Shown piece by piece: positions 1 to 9,818 of a stretch of 64,000 nucleotides of DNA. The stretch lies in NCBI GenBank assembly GCA_913062645.1, contig CAJXVW010000002.1, positions 365,433-429,432 on the forward strand. The letters run 5' to 3'. The notes beneath the pieces were generated by a model that had not been told where the DNA came from, did no database searches, and was given only the letters and a program-made list of their open reading frames with translations. Source of the DNA: an uncultured Mycoplasmatota bacterium. Lineage in GTDB: Bacteria; Bacillota_I; Bacilli_A; Izemoplasmatales; Izemoplasmataceae. The first letter of the stretch is position 1. Each line of letters begins with the position of its first letter. Both the position numbers and the translations under genes were made by a program.

Positions 1-870
1 ATCGTCAATGAACAGGAATTCATCAAAGTCGAAACCGACTACTTCGAGGACTATCTCGAATACATCGACACCAACAAACGGCTCGACAAGAGTGACATGG
101 TGAAACTGCAAAACAAGTCCGGTGACATTTTACTGCTTCGTCCCGACATCACCACCAACATCATCAAGCAGGCGCTCTCGAAAGGGGCCATTGACAGAGC
201 GTTGAAACTGTACTACATCGATCCGATCTTCACTTATGACACGGATGGATCAATCAAGACCGTCAAGGAGTTCGGCGTCGAGATGATCAACACCGATGGA
301 TGGTCCAGCGATCTCGAACTGTTGCGGTTGATTCAAGCGATCTTCCAAACGGTCTCCATCGACATAACGCTCGAAATCGGAAATCAATCATTTGTCACCA
401 ATCTGGTGCGTACGCTTAATTTGTGCGATGAAGATGGAATCCGACTGCAAAACATTCTCGCTGGCAAGAACGCCCCCGAACTACGCGCCTTCCTGGCGGG
501 ATCCGACATCGCAGCTCCACTGTTGCCATTCCTGGAAAACATCTTCTCCTACCAGGGAGACTTCGACCGCATCATCGCCGATCTGCGCCAATGCGGTTAC
601 CCCGACCTACTGATCAAGATCGCCAGCGACATGCAACGACTGTCCGAAGAACTGAACGATCCCATGTTCCAATTCGATTTGTCACTTGTCATGGATTTCG
701 ATTATTACAATGGCCCGATCTATCGTGGTTATCTCAAAACAGGCAAGTCCGACATTCTCAAGGGTGGTCGTTATGATCTGATTACCAAAGAATATGGAAA
801 CGTGACATCCGCACTCGGGTTCAGCATCAAAGTCGACGATTTCATCCGCGAGGTGATCGCCAGTGAATGA
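1..870 (+). CDS. hisZ: HisZ, ATP phosphoribosyltransferase regulatory subunit (5' end cut by window)
   Basis: Partial gene; the reading frame is open from base 1, so the start lies upstream. HisZ is a class II histidyl-tRNA synthetase paralogue that has no synthetase activity and is needed by short-form HisG for the first step of histidine synthesis. Visible signs are the motif-2-like LRPDIT segment near the beginning, the D-Y-Y-N-G segment and the GGRYD segment near the end, all typical of this fold. The stop codon overlaps the start of hisG. The following 210-residue HisG is the short form that requires HisZ, which supports the call over a true HisS. Confidence 0.93.
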   Translation: MVNEQEFIKVETDYFEDYLEYIDTNKRLDKSDMVKLQNKSGDILLLRPDITTNIIKQALSKGAIDRALKLYYIDPIFTYDTDGSIKTVKEFGVEMINTDGWSSDLELLRLIQAIFQTVSIDITLEIGNQSFVTNLVRTLNLCDEDGIRLQNILAGKNAPELRAFLAGSDIAAPLLPFLENIFSYQGDFDRIIADLRQCGYPDLLIKIASDMQRLSEELNDPMFQFDLSLVMDFDYYNGPIYRGYLKTGKSDILKGGRYDLITKEYGNVTSALGFSIKVDDFIREVIASE

Positions 871-1495
871 TACGTTAACCATCGCCCTTCCCAAAGGTCG
901 ACTCGCCGAACAGACGCTCGACATTCTCGCTTCCTCCGGGTATGCGAATGAGGTCGAAGCCGACTCGCGACAACTGATCTACACCGATACCGTGAACCGC
1001 ATCACCTATCTGTTTGTCAAACCGGTTGACGTTGTCACCTACGTCAAAGAAGGCGTATGCGATCTCGGGGTCGCCGGAAAAGACACCATCGCCGAGGAGG
1101 ACGCGGACATCTATGAACTCTTCGATCTCGGCATCGGCGCATGCTACTTCGCTGTCGCCGGCCCCGCCGATCTCGACTTCCGCAGTCTCGCAACGCTCCG
1201 CATCGCAACCAAGTATCCCAAGGTTGCGACCGATTACTTCCAATCATCGGCTCAGGATCTTCAAATCATCAAACTCAACGGCAGCGTCGAACTCGCTCCG
1301 CTGATCGGTCTCTCCGATGTCATCGTCGACATCGTCGAAACCGGCAGCACGCTCCGCGCCAATAACCTCGCGGTCCTCGAACGCATGCAACCGATCACCG
1401 CACGTATCATCGCCAACAAGGCAAGTTACCGTCGTCACTACGATGCCATCAATCAACTCATCGATCGTCTCAACAGGAGGGATACCAATGATTGA
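863..1495 (+). CDS. hisG: HisG, ATP phosphoribosyltransferase catalytic subunit, short form
   Basis: Catalyses ATP + PRPP to phosphoribosyl-ATP, the committed step of histidine synthesis. At 210 residues it lacks the C-terminal regulatory domain of long HisG, so feedback control must go through HisZ. The N-terminal ALPKGRL segment and the D-I-V-E-T-G-S-T-L PRPP-binding loop are present. The chosen GTG start at 863 lies inside the end of hisZ (8-base overlap), as in a translationally coupled operon. The end overlaps hisD by 8 bases. Confidence 0.96.
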   Translation: MNDTLTIALPKGRLAEQTLDILASSGYANEVEADSRQLIYTDTVNRITYLFVKPVDVVTYVKEGVCDLGVAGKDTIAEEDADIYELFDLGIGACYFAVAGPADLDFRSLATLRIATKYPKVATDYFQSSAQDLQIIKLNGSVELAPLIGLSDVIVDIVETGSTLRANNLAVLERMQPITARIIANKASYRRHYDAINQLIDRLNRRDTND

Positions 1496-2765
1496 CATCA
1501 TCCCCGCCAACCAATTGAAGAACTTCATGTCTCGCGTCACCGACATCGACGAACAGACCGAACAAACCGTTCGGAACATCGTGAACGATGTCAAAGACCG
1601 CGGCGACAAGGCTCTATTGGATTACACCCAACGTTTCGACAACGTCGCACTGACGGCACTCCGCGTCTCCAACAAAGACATCCGTGACGCCGTCGCTTCG
1701 TTGGATCCATTGTTGCTCGAGGATCTCAAACTGGCTGCTTCGAACATCCGCCGCTATCACGAACAACAAGTACCCCGCACATTTGAAATCAATGTCGGAT
1801 CGGGCAGCAAACTCGGTCGCATCGCCAAACCGATCGCCTCCGTCGGCATTTACGTTCCCGGTGGTACCGCTGCGTATCCGTCCACGGTACTGATGAACGC
1901 CATTCCGGCCAGAATCGCCGGCGTGAAAAAACTCGTCATGATCACGCCGCCCGGCAAAAACGGACGCGTTCCCGCCAACATCCTCGCCGCCGCATCGGTG
2001 GCGGGTGTCGACGACATCTACACCGTAGGTGGCGCGCAGGGCATCGCCGCCTTAGCCTACGGAACGGAAACCATCCCCGCGGTCGACAAAATCGTCGGTC
2101 CCGGCAACATCTATGTCGCCGTTGCCAAGAAACTCGTGTTCGGTACCGTCGGCATCGACATGATCGCCGGGCCCAGTGAGATTCTCGTCATCGCCGACGA
2201 CACCGCCAATGCCCGCTTTGTCGCCAGCGATTTGCTCAGTCAGGCCGAACATGACGAGCTGGCGAGCGCCATTCTGATCACCACATCAAAACGACTCGCA
2301 TCGGCCGTTCAAGACGAAATCGTCAAACAGACCAAGACGTTATCGCGGAAGGACATCATCGCCTCGTCGCTAAAGAACTACGGTGGCATCGTCCTGACTG
2401 ACACCATCGAAGATGCCATCGACATCGCCAACACGATTGCCCCCGAACATCTCGAACTGGTTGTCGCCAATCCGGACAACTACCTCGATCTCATTGACAA
2501 CGCCGGGGCGATCTTCATCGGTTCCTACACCCCGGAATCGCTCGGCGACTACATCGCCGGACCCAATCACACCTTGCCGACCAACGCCAGCAGTCGGTTC
2601 TCCTCCCCGCTATCGGTCGAGGACTTCATCACATACACATCGGTGTTGCGTTTCACCCGGGACGACTTGGCAACATACCAACAATCGATCCGTCGCATCG
2701 CGATGAGCGAAGGCCTGGACGCCCACGCCCGCGCCGCGACGATCCGGTTCGACGATGAACGTTAA
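1488..2765 (+). CDS. hisD: HisD, histidinol dehydrogenase
   Basis: NAD-dependent, zinc-containing enzyme that oxidises L-histidinol to L-histidine in two steps. The protein is 425 residues, the normal size. The glycine-rich P-G-G-T-A-A-Y-P-S segment, the GPGNIYV segment, the SE[IL] zinc region (A-G-P-S-E-I) and Q-A-E-H-D are visible. An open frame extends upstream into hisG, but the ATG at 1488 follows a clear AGGAGG ribosome site and opens with MIDIIPA, so this start is preferred. It overlaps hisG by 8 bases and hisC by 11. Confidence 0.96.
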   Translation: MIDIIPANQLKNFMSRVTDIDEQTEQTVRNIVNDVKDRGDKALLDYTQRFDNVALTALRVSNKDIRDAVASLDPLLLEDLKLAASNIRRYHEQQVPRTFEINVGSGSKLGRIAKPIASVGIYVPGGTAAYPSTVLMNAIPARIAGVKKLVMITPPGKNGRVPANILAAASVAGVDDIYTVGGAQGIAALAYGTETIPAVDKIVGPGNIYVAVAKKLVFGTVGIDMIAGPSEILVIADDTANARFVASDLLSQAEHDELASAILITTSKRLASAVQDEIVKQTKTLSRKDIIASSLKNYGGIVLTDTIEDAIDIANTIAPEHLELVVANPDNYLDLIDNAGAIFIGSYTPESLGDYIAGPNHTLPTNASSRFSSPLSVEDFITYTSVLRFTRDDLATYQQSIRRIAMSEGLDAHARAATIRFDDER

Positions 2766-3765
2766 AAACAGCGTCCGCGACCTCATTCCCTACAAACCGT
2801 CCCCGGTCGCCGCACCCGTCAAACTGGACGCCAACGAATGTCCCAATTATCTGTTTCAAGATCCCGTCACCCTCGAACTGGACTGGAACCGGTATCCCGA
2901 CACCAACAGTGATCCGCTCCGTGACAAGCTGGCCGAAGTATATGACATGTCACGGGAGAATTTCATCATCGGCAATGGCTCGAGCGATCTCCTCGAACTG
3001 ATCGTCAAGACCTATGCGGAAGTGGGAGACATTCTGCTTACCCACATCCCATCGTTCTCGATGTATCCACTCTATGCGAAGATGCACGGCGCCAGATTCG
3101 TCGGTGTCGAAACACCGGATCTGAGTCGGATTCCAATGGCGGACATCGCCGTCGCGATTGCCAAGAACCGCCCCAAGCTTGTATTCCTCTGCACCCCCAA
3201 CAACCCAACGGGAGCGATGACGACGCGCCAAGAGATTCTCAATCTGGTCCGTCGCACCGACGCGCTGGTCGTCGTCGACGAAGCGTACATGGAATTCACC
3301 GACGGCAGCGAGTCGGTTGTCGCCGATGTCGATCGCTATCCCAATCTCGTGGTCGCGCGGACGTTCTCGAAAGCATATGGTCTCGCCGCGATGCGGCTGG
3401 GGTACCTGATCGCCAACAAGAGCGTGATCGACAATTTGTTGCGTACCAAGCCGCCCTACAACGTCAATGCTGGTACAATGACCTTGGGCATGAAAGCCCT
3501 CGCTCGTCGCAACGAAGTCTTGGCCTATGCCAATGACATCGCCAAACGACGCGACCAACTGTATGAGGAACTGGTGGCCCTGGACTTCTATGTCATTCCG
3601 TCCAACGGCAATTTTCTCTACTTCCAAGGATTTGACGACCTGGCCGACGACCTGCTCAAACAGGGTGTTCTGGTCCGTCGTTTCCCCGATGACTACATCC
3701 GTGTCACGATCGGCACGAAAGATGAAACCGATCGATTCCTAACCGCCCTCAAGGAGGTCCTCTGA
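2755..3765 (+). CDS. hisC: HisC, histidinol-phosphate aminotransferase
   Basis: PLP-dependent class I/II aminotransferase that converts imidazole-acetol phosphate to histidinol phosphate using glutamate. At 336 residues it is slightly short for the family but has all landmarks: the N-P-T-G motif (CTPNNPTGA), the VVDEAYMEF aspartate region, and the PLP lysine in T-F-S-K-A-Y-G-L. The start overlaps hisD and the stop overlaps hisB by one base, so the gene is translationally coupled within the operon. Confidence 0.95.
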   Translation: MNVKNSVRDLIPYKPSPVAAPVKLDANECPNYLFQDPVTLELDWNRYPDTNSDPLRDKLAEVYDMSRENFIIGNGSSDLLELIVKTYAEVGDILLTHIPSFSMYPLYAKMHGARFVGVETPDLSRIPMADIAVAIAKNRPKLVFLCTPNNPTGAMTTRQEILNLVRRTDALVVVDEAYMEFTDGSESVVADVDRYPNLVVARTFSKAYGLAAMRLGYLIANKSVIDNLLRTKPPYNVNAGTMTLGMKALARRNEVLAYANDIAKRRDQLYEELVALDFYVIPSNGNFLYFQGFDDLADDLLKQGVLVRRFPDDYIRVTIGTKDETDRFLTALKEVL

Positions 3766-4346
3766 TGCGCACATCCACAATGAAACGAACCACCAAGGAA
3801 ACCGCCATCACCGTCGCATTGAATCTCGATGGCAATCGTAAGATATCAATCGATACCGGCATCCCGTTTTTCGATCACATGCTGGAAGCGATGGCCTTTT
3901 ACGCCGACTTCGATCTCACCATCAAAGCCGTCGGTGATCTCGTGATCGACGATCACCACACCGTCGAAGACGTCGGCATCGTTCTCGGTCAAGCCTTCAA
4001 AGAGGCGCTTGGCGACAAGGTCGGCATCCGTCGATTCGCCGACAACGTGACGCCGATGGACGAAGCGCTCAGTCGTGTTGCGCTTGACATCTCGAACCGT
4101 CCCGTGCTCGTGTTCACCAATCCGTTCACCCGCGAGACTTTGGGAACACTGTCCACCGAAACCATCAAGGAGTTCTTCTACGCGTTCACGATCAACGCAG
4201 CCGTCACCTTGCACATCGCCAACCTCTACGGGGAGAACGATCACCACAAGGCCGAGTCGATCTTCAAAGGCGTCGGTCGCGCCTTGAACCAGGCAGTCGA
4301 ACTCGTGGACAACACATTGCCATCGACGAAAGGATCGCTCGTGTGA
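3765..4346 (+). CDS. hisB: HisB, imidazoleglycerol-phosphate dehydratase
   Basis: Manganese enzyme that dehydrates imidazoleglycerol phosphate. The 193 residues form only the dehydratase domain; the N-terminal HAD phosphatase domain of enterobacterial HisB is absent, which fits the separate PHP-type histidinol phosphatase at the end of the operon. Metal-binding motifs DHHTVED and ENDHHKAES are visible, together with the G-I-P-F-F-D-H-M segment. The end overlaps the GTG start of hisH by 4 bases. Confidence 0.96.
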   Translation: MRTSTMKRTTKETAITVALNLDGNRKISIDTGIPFFDHMLEAMAFYADFDLTIKAVGDLVIDDHHTVEDVGIVLGQAFKEALGDKVGIRRFADNVTPMDEALSRVALDISNRPVLVFTNPFTRETLGTLSTETIKEFFYAFTINAAVTLHIANLYGENDHHKAESIFKGVGRALNQAVELVDNTLPSTKGSLV

Positions 4347-4945
4347 TTGCGATCATCGACTACAAGGTCGGCAACCTCGCATCCGTCAAACGCGGCTTCG
4401 ACCGCGTCGGACTGGACACCACATTGGTGTCCGATCCACATCATCTCAAGAATGCCGACTGCGTCATTCTGCCCGGCGTCGGCGCCTTCCCCGATGCGAT
4501 GAACGACCTCGTTGAAAAAGGCTTCGTGCCCGCCATCCGGGACTTCGTCAACACCGGGAAACCTTTGATCGGCATCTGTCTCGGCATGCAGCTCCTCTTC
4601 GATTCCAGCACGGAGTTCGGTTCGACTCCCGGACTATCGTTGATTCCCGGCACCGTGGAAGAACTCGACGTCAAGCTCAAAATCCCCCACATGGGGTGGA
4701 ACGACCTGACAATCCGTCAGGACGACCCCGCCATTCGCAAGATAACGACCGGTGAATACGTCTACTTCGTTCACTCGTTCTATGCCAAGACCGACCCCAA
4801 GTACATTGTTGCCGATACGAGTTATGGTGTTTCAGTACCCGCCATCGTCCGCAACAACAACGTCATCGGGATGCAGTTCCATCCCGAAAAGAGCGGCGAC
4901 GTCGGCCTGCGCCTCTTACAAACCATCAAGGAGATGATTCGATGA
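4343..4945 (+). CDS. hisH: HisH, imidazole glycerol phosphate synthase glutaminase subunit
   Basis: Class I glutamine amidotransferase that delivers ammonia to HisF. The nucleophile cysteine lies in G-I-C-L-G-M-Q and the His/Glu of the triad in H-P-E-K-S-G near the end; the YFVHSFY segment is also typical. The protein is 200 residues, the usual size. It starts with GTG at 4343 overlapping hisB, and overlaps hisA by 4 bases. Confidence 0.96.
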   Translation: MIAIIDYKVGNLASVKRGFDRVGLDTTLVSDPHHLKNADCVILPGVGAFPDAMNDLVEKGFVPAIRDFVNTGKPLIGICLGMQLLFDSSTEFGSTPGLSLIPGTVEELDVKLKIPHMGWNDLTIRQDDPAIRKITTGEYVYFVHSFYAKTDPKYIVADTSYGVSVPAIVRNNNVIGMQFHPEKSGDVGLRLLQTIKEMIR

Positions 4946-5673
4946 TCCTCTTTCCCGCCATCGACCTCAAGAACGGACAATGCGTCCGTCTCGAACAAGG
5001 CGACTTCGCCAAACAGACCACCTTCAACGACGATCCCCTCGCCGTTGCCAAAGACTTCGAAGCGGCCGGGGCCACATGGCTCCATGTGATCGATCTCGAC
5101 GGCGCCAAGGACGGTGTCCGTGCCAACCAAGAAACCATCCGCTCCATCGTTGAACACACGTCACTCAACGTCCAAGTCGGCGGTGGCATCCGCAGCGAAG
5201 CCGACGTCAAGGCGTTGTTGGAACTCGGTGTCAACCGCGTCATCGTTGGCTCCATGGCTGTCGAGAATCTAAATCTATTGACATCACTCGCCGTCGCGTA
5301 TCCCGGCAAGATCCTCGTCTCGCTCGATGTTCGCGACGGATTCGTCACCTACAAAGGCTGGCAAAAACAAAGTCCGATCACAACGCTTGTCATGTGCCGA
5401 ACGCTCAGACGGATCGGCATCGACACGATCATCTACACTGACATCGCCACCGACGGCATGATGAGCGGACCGAATCTGTCCGCCTATGCGATGCTGAAAG
5501 AAGCGACCGATCTGAACGTGATCTCCTCCGGCGGCGTCCGCAACATCGCCGATCTGAAGCGACTTCAGGAACTTGGCTTGTCCGGCGCCATCGTCGGCAA
5601 GGCGATCTACCTTGGCCATCTCGACGTCAAGGAGGCGATTATATGCTTGCAAGACGAATCATCCCCTGCCTAG
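4942..5673 (+). CDS. hisA: HisA, ProFAR isomerase
   Basis: TIM-barrel isomerase that opens the ribose ring of ProFAR to PRFAR. The N-terminal FPAIDLKNG with the catalytic aspartate, the VGGGIRS phosphate-binding loop, the T-D-I-A-T-D-G-M catalytic loop and the SSGGV loop are all present in 243 residues. It overlaps hisF by 31 bases, the longest overlap in this operon. Confidence 0.96.
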   Translation: MILFPAIDLKNGQCVRLEQGDFAKQTTFNDDPLAVAKDFEAAGATWLHVIDLDGAKDGVRANQETIRSIVEHTSLNVQVGGGIRSEADVKALLELGVNRVIVGSMAVENLNLLTSLAVAYPGKILVSLDVRDGFVTYKGWQKQSPITTLVMCRTLRRIGIDTIIYTDIATDGMMSGPNLSAYAMLKEATDLNVISSGGVRNIADLKRLQELGLSGAIVGKAIYLGHLDVKEAIICLQDESSPA

Positions 5674-6410
5674 ACGTCCGCAATGGCCGCGTCGTCAAAG
5701 GCCAACAGTTCCAGAACATCGTCGACGTCGACGATCCCGTCGCGCTCGGTCGACGATATAGCGCGGAAGGCGCGGACGAACTGGTTTTCTACGACATCAC
5801 CGCGTCCGCCGAAGATCGTCAGATCTCGCTCAACTTCGTCGCCGACGTGGCGCGCGAGTTGAACATTCCATTCTGTGTCGGCGGTGGCGTTCGCACGTTG
5901 GATGACATCACGACGATTCTTCGCAAGGGCGCCGACAAGGTCAGCGTCAACTCCGGAGCGATCGCCAATCCCGACTTGATCAACGCCGGAGCCAAGCGGT
6001 TCGGTTCGCAATGCATCGTGCTGTCGATCGATGTCAAGCAACAAGACGGCAAGTATTATGTCTATCAGAACGGTGGTCGCAAGAACACCGGCCTCGACGC
6101 CATCGAATGGGCCGTCGAGGGGGTCCGCCGCGGTGCCGGCGAACTCGTTATCAACTCGATGAATTTCGACGGTATGAAACAAGGCTTCGACATCGAACTG
6201 TTGAAGCTGATCACGTCCCGTGTCAACGTTCCCGTGATTGCTTCGGGCGGTGCCGGTTCGATCGAAGATTTCATCGAACTGGGACAACAGACCGACGTCG
6301 ACGGCTATCTCGCCGCATCGGTGTTTCATTACCGGACGATTGACATCGCCGATCTCAAACAAGAACTGGCCAAGAATGACATTCCCGTACGACTGGAGGT
6401 ATCCGCATGA
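5643..6410 (+). CDS. hisF: HisF, imidazole glycerol phosphate synthase cyclase subunit
   Basis: TIM-barrel cyclase that makes imidazoleglycerol phosphate and AICAR from PRFAR and the ammonia produced by HisH. The catalytic aspartates lie in I-P-C-L-D-V and in the segment before the S-M-N-F-D-G-M loop, with VGGGVRT and ASGGAG phosphate loops. Length is 255 residues. The AICAR by-product links this operon to the purine operon at 23-38 kb, where PurH consumes it. Confidence 0.96.
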   Translation: MLARRIIPCLDVRNGRVVKGQQFQNIVDVDDPVALGRRYSAEGADELVFYDITASAEDRQISLNFVADVARELNIPFCVGGGVRTLDDITTILRKGADKVSVNSGAIANPDLINAGAKRFGSQCIVLSIDVKQQDGKYYVYQNGGRKNTGLDAIEWAVEGVRRGAGELVINSMNFDGMKQGFDIELLKLITSRVNVPVIASGGAGSIEDFIELGQQTDVDGYLAASVFHYRTIDIADLKQELAKNDIPVRLEVSA

Positions 6411-7006
6411 CAACCTTTAAATTCAACTCCGATGGTCTGATCCCCGTTATCGCTCAAGAAGCATCCACCAATGAGGTGCTGATGCTTGCGTGGATGAATC
6501 AGGACGCCATCGATCAGACCCTCAAGACCAAATACGCCCACTACTACTCGCGCAGTCGGCAACAACTGTGGAAGAAGGGCGAAACCTCCGGCAACGTGCA
6601 GAGAGTCAAATCATTCTCCTACGATTGTGACGCCGATGCAATCCTGTTGAAGGTCGAACAGACCGGCGTCGCCTGCCACACCGAACACAAAACGTGTTTC
6701 TACCGGGACATTTTCAAAGACGACGTTCCCGACGCGAACATTCTCGATGTGCTGTTCAACGTCATCAAGGAGCGCAAGGCATTCCGTCCCGAAGGCTCCT
6801 ACACGACCTACCTCTTCGACAAGGGTGTCGACAAGATTCTGAAGAAGGTCGGTGAAGAAACCAGCGAAGTGATCATCGCCGCCAAGAACAACAACGACGA
6901 ACTGATCTACGAGGCGAGCGATCTGATCTATCATCTGTTGGTGCTGCTCGTCAACAACGGCGTCGAACTGTCCGACATCTACAAGGAACTCGCCAGTCGC
7001 CGATGA
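6407..7006 (+). CDS. hisIE: HisIE, fused phosphoribosyl-AMP cyclohydrolase / phosphoribosyl-ATP pyrophosphatase
   Basis: Bifunctional enzyme for the second and third steps of histidine synthesis. Residues about 1-110 form the HisI cyclohydrolase domain with [15 protein letters not shown] and the zinc-site D-C-D-A-D and C-H-T segments. Residues about 115-199 form the HisE pyrophosphatase domain with KKVGEE and YEASDLIYH, an all-alpha NTP-pyrophosphatase motif. It overlaps both neighbours by 4 bases. Confidence 0.95.
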   Translation: MTTFKFNSDGLIPVIAQEASTNEVLMLAWMNQDAIDQTLKTKYAHYYSRSRQQLWKKGETSGNVQRVKSFSYDCDADAILLKVEQTGVACHTEHKTCFYRDIFKDDVPDANILDVLFNVIKERKAFRPEGSYTTYLFDKGVDKILKKVGEETSEVIIAAKNNNDELIYEASDLIYHLLVLLVNNGVELSDIYKELASRR

Positions 7007-7755
7007 TTGAATTCACCAAAGACACCCACCTGCACACCAACTGGTCGGCCGACGCCGATGCCGACGCGACGTTCGAGGCTTACGTCAAACGTGCGAAGGA
7101 ACTTGGTCTGTCGGAACTGACCTTCACCGAACATCATGACATCGATGCGGTCCATCCGCTGTTTCACGATCCCATCGATTTCGATGCGTATGTAGAAGCA
7201 TTCGAACGGGCCCGGACGGCATCACCGATACCGCTTCGCCTGGGCGTTGAAGTCGGTTATCAGTCGCATGTCGTGAAGGAGTTGAACGACTTCCTCGGTC
7301 GTTACCCGTTCGAGCATGTGATCCTGTCGATCCACTATCTGGAGCGAAAGGATTTGTACACCGGGGAATATTACGAGGGTAAAACCAAAGACGAAGCCTA
7401 CCGGATCTATTACGAAACGTGTCTTGAGGCCATTCGCACCATCGACAACTTCGACAGTTTCAGTCACCTCGACTACATCACCCGCTACAGTCCGTTCGGA
7501 CCATACGATTACGATGTTCACAAGGACATCATTGATGACATCCTGCGCTTGCTCATTGACAAGAACAAAGCTCTGGAACTCAACACCTCCGGCTACAAGT
7601 ACGAAGGTCGCCTCTATCCCGACGAACCGGTGATTCGCCGCTACCTTGAACTGGGCGGCACCAAGTTCACGCTCGGCAGCGACGCCCATCGCCCCAGCGA
7701 ACTGGCCGGCGCCTACGATCAAGTCCAAGCATTGTTCCAACGGATACATGGATGA
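7003..7755 (+). CDS. hisK: Histidinol-phosphatase, PHP family (HisJ/HisK type)
   Basis: Removes phosphate from histidinol phosphate and so fills the gap left by the single-domain HisB. PHP metal motifs are visible: T-H-L-H-T-N near the start, T-E-H-H-D, the G-V-E-V-G segment, S-I-H-Y, SHLDY, and G-S-D-A-H-R near the end. It is the last gene of the operon. Its stop codon lies inside the left arm of the operon terminator. Confidence 0.92.
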   Translation: MIEFTKDTHLHTNWSADADADATFEAYVKRAKELGLSELTFTEHHDIDAVHPLFHDPIDFDAYVEAFERARTASPIPLRLGVEVGYQSHVVKELNDFLGRYPFEHVILSIHYLERKDLYTGEYYEGKTKDEAYRIYYETCLEAIRTIDNFDSFSHLDYITRYSPFGPYDYDVHKDIIDDILRLLIDKNKALELNTSGYKYEGRLYPDEPVIRRYLELGGTKFTLGSDAHRPSELAGAYDQVQALFQRIHG

Positions 7756-7780
7756 ACGCTCTCATCCATGTTTTGTTTTC
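7746..7780 (+). terminator. Histidine operon terminator
   Basis: A perfect 10-base stem ACATGGATGA / TCATCCATGT with a 6-base loop is followed by a T-rich run. The left arm contains the hisK stop codon. Confidence 0.85.
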
Positions 7781-7849
7781 ACGGAATGTTCAGGCAAGCA
7801 TCAAGGGCATCATCTCGTCCTCCAACCGATAATTTGTCTTACAAACTGT

Positions 7850-7878
7850 TTGAAGTGGACGTCAAAAGGGATTATAAT
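7850..7878 (+). promoter_or_regulatory. Sigma-A type promoter of the AlkC-like gene
   Basis: TTGAAG and TATAAT separated by 17 bases, about 25 bases before the start codon of the next gene. Confidence 0.7.
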
Positions 7879-7904
7879 GGTAATGGAGACGAAAGAGGTG
7901 CACG

Positions 7905-9005
7905 ATGACACTCAAGCAACAGCTCTTCAATCGGGACACGGTCCTGACCCTTGCGCGTCGGATCCACGTTGCGGATCCGTCTTTTCCTGTGGAGGAGTTC
8001 ACCTTGCGTGCCCTCAAACGCTTCCCTCCCTTGGAACTCAAACAACGGATGACGGCGCTCTCGGAGCTACTGGAGGACTACTTGCCCGATGACTTTGAAG
8101 AAGCCGTTGCCATCTTCCGGAGTGCATTGCATCACAACGCTGGCGAACATTTCGTCTATGGCGCGATCCAGGAATATGTGATGCGCCATGGCAATACCGA
8201 CGAACACGTCGATCTGGCGCTTGCAGCAATCGGCGAGTTCACGTCCGCCTTCAGTGGTGAGTTCGCGATCCGTCCCTTCCTCAACGACTACCCGGCCAAA
8301 ACCATGGCCATCGCCATGACTTGGGCGGAGTCGGCCGATCTGCATCAACGTCGGCTGGCATCCGAAGGCCTTCGCCCGAGCCTGCCCTGGGCTCCGGCAA
8401 TCACCCTTGATTACAAGATCGCCGCGACTCCGCTTGATCACCTGTACCATGATCCCGTACGGTACGTGACACGGAGCGTCGCCAATCATCTCAACGACAT
8501 CTCCAAATTCGATCCCGACTTCGTTCTGAACACCCTCAAACGCTGGCAGAACGAAGACAAACAGGACACCGCGGAGTTTGATTACATCGTTCGTCATTCC
8601 TTGCGAACACTCATCAAACAAGGTCATCCGGGGGCCCTCGCGATGCGCGGGTTCGACCTCGATCCCGACATCACAGATCACGGACTTCACCTGTCTGCTG
8701 ATACGATCGCGATTGGGGATGCGCTCGAGATGACACTGACGATCGCAGCCAATGAATCCTGTCGGTTGGTGATCGATTACATCATCACCTACCAGACCAA
8801 ATCCGGGCGGCTCTCCGACAAGACCTACAAATGGACCACGCTCGATCTCGCCGCGAAGGACACCAAAACAATCACCGCGAAACGTCCGTTCGTTCATCGC
8901 TCGACGCGGACGCTCTACCCTGGACCGCACGTCGTCACCGTTCAAATCAACGGCGTCCGTTCCCATCAGGCCACGGTGATGTTGGTGGAGGGCCAACGAG
9001 AATGA
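7905..9005 (+). CDS. AlkC-like DNA alkylation repair protein (HEAT-like repeats plus Ig-like domain)
   Basis: The first about 250 residues are alpha-helical HEAT-like repeats in the arrangement of AlkC/AlkD DNA glycosylases (R-A-L-K-R-F-P-P-L-E-L-K, then a repeat carrying Y-V-T-R-S-V-A-N-H-L-N-D-I-S-K, the hallmark of this family). The last about 90 residues are beta-rich and match the immunoglobulin-like domain found at the C-terminus of AlkC but not AlkD. The expected job is flipping-independent removal of alkylated bases such as 3-methyladenine. It has its own promoter and stands as the first gene of a small stress group with a glutathione peroxidase downstream. Substrate range is inferred from the family. 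Confidence 0.82.
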   Translation: MTLKQQLFNRDTVLTLARRIHVADPSFPVEEFTLRALKRFPPLELKQRMTALSELLEDYLPDDFEEAVAIFRSALHHNAGEHFVYGAIQEYVMRHGNTDEHVDLALAAIGEFTSAFSGEFAIRPFLNDYPAKTMAIAMTWAESADLHQRRLASEGLRPSLPWAPAITLDYKIAATPLDHLYHDPVRYVTRSVANHLNDISKFDPDFVLNTLKRWQNEDKQDTAEFDYIVRHSLRTLIKQGHPGALAMRGFDLDPDITDHGLHLSADTIAIGDALEMTLTIAANESCRLVIDYIITYQTKSGRLSDKTYKWTTLDLAAKDTKTITAKRPFVHRSTRTLYPGPHVVTVQINGVRSHQATVMLVEGQRE

Positions 9006-9094
9006 ACGCCCCCTCAAGAACCCAATTGAATCAACAATGTCATACCCCATACGCACCGACGCAACGAAATCAAAGAGGAGATTGATGGATTAGC

Positions 9095-9253
9095 ATGAGC
9101 AAGAAAAAGCCGAGCAAACACCGCAAATTCGATGACTTTGACGACTTCGAATTCGAACGCCGGCAAAAAGAACGCGACTTGTCCCGCAAGAAACAAAAAC
9201 AGGACAAGGAACAACTCAGGCAGATTCAATCCAAGACGACCAAACGGTCTTAA
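9095..9253 (+). CDS. Small highly charged protein, 52 residues, unknown
   Basis: Short frame starting MSKKKPSKH and running into a D/F-rich patch (FDDFDDFEFE), then a Lys/Arg/Gln-rich helix. An AGAGGAG motif lies upstream, though about 14 bases from the ATG, longer than usual; the ATG at 9084 stops after two codons. No family is recognised. The composition (basic start, acidic middle, basic helical end) suggests a nucleic-acid- or ribosome-binding small protein, but that is only inference. Confidence 0.55.
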   Translation: MSKKKPSKHRKFDDFDDFEFERRQKERDLSRKKQKQDKEQLRQIQSKTTKRS

Positions 9254-9267
9254 GAAAGGAGCTCTAC

Positions 9268-9747
9268 ATGAGCAAACTCTACGAATTCACGGTCCTCGAC
9301 GCCGCCGGTAAAGAGGTCCCTTTGGCCAATTATCAGGGACAAGTCCTCGTGCTTGTCAACGTCGCCAGCAAATGCGGCTTCACGCCGCAGTACGGCGAAC
9401 TCCAGGAACTGTATGACGAATGGAAGGAACAGGGACTCGAGATTCTCGGTTTCCCGTGCAACCAGTTCGCCAACCAGGAACCCGGATCCAACGAAGAAAT
9501 CCAATCGTTTTGTCAGCTCAACTACGGCGTGACCTTCCCGGTCTTCGGCAAAATCGATGTCAACGGGGAGAACGAACATCCGCTGTACACCTATCTGAAA
9601 TCCGAGCAAAACGGTCTCTTCGGCAACAACATCAAATGGAACTTCACCAAGTTCCTTGTGGATCGCGACGGCAACGTCGTCAAACGCTACGCCCCCAACA
9701 CCAGTCCGAAGAAGATGAAGAAAGACATTCAGAAACTGCTCGGGTGA
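9268..9747 (+). CDS. Glutathione peroxidase family thiol peroxidase
   Basis: Thioredoxin-fold peroxidase of 159 residues. The catalytic cysteine lies in N-V-A-S-K-C-G-F-T, followed by the family motifs L-G-F-P-C-N-Q-F and W-N-F-T-K-F, which give the Gln and Trp of the active site. A cysteine, not selenocysteine, is used. In bacteria such proteins usually take electrons from thioredoxin, so the name glutathione peroxidase describes the family. It follows the small charged ORF by 14 bases with a good ribosome site (AAGAAAGGAG). Confidence 0.93.
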   Translation: MSKLYEFTVLDAAGKEVPLANYQGQVLVLVNVASKCGFTPQYGELQELYDEWKEQGLEILGFPCNQFANQEPGSNEEIQSFCQLNYGVTFPVFGKIDVNGENEHPLYTYLKSEQNGLFGNNIKWNFTKFLVDRDGNVVKRYAPNTSPKKMKKDIQKLLG

Positions 9748-9760
9748 TCTTCCTGTTATT

Positions 9761-9786
9761 CTGATGGCAATCGCCATCAGACTTCT
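9761..9786 (+). terminator. Possible weak terminator after the peroxidase gene
   Basis: An 8-base stem CTGATGGC / GCCATCAG with a 4-base loop lies just after the gene, but the following tail is only mildly T-rich. It may act as a partial terminator or an mRNA stabiliser. Confidence 0.35.
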
Positions 9787-9818
9787 CATCGGTACGACCA
9801 ACGGAAAGGAGCAACATC

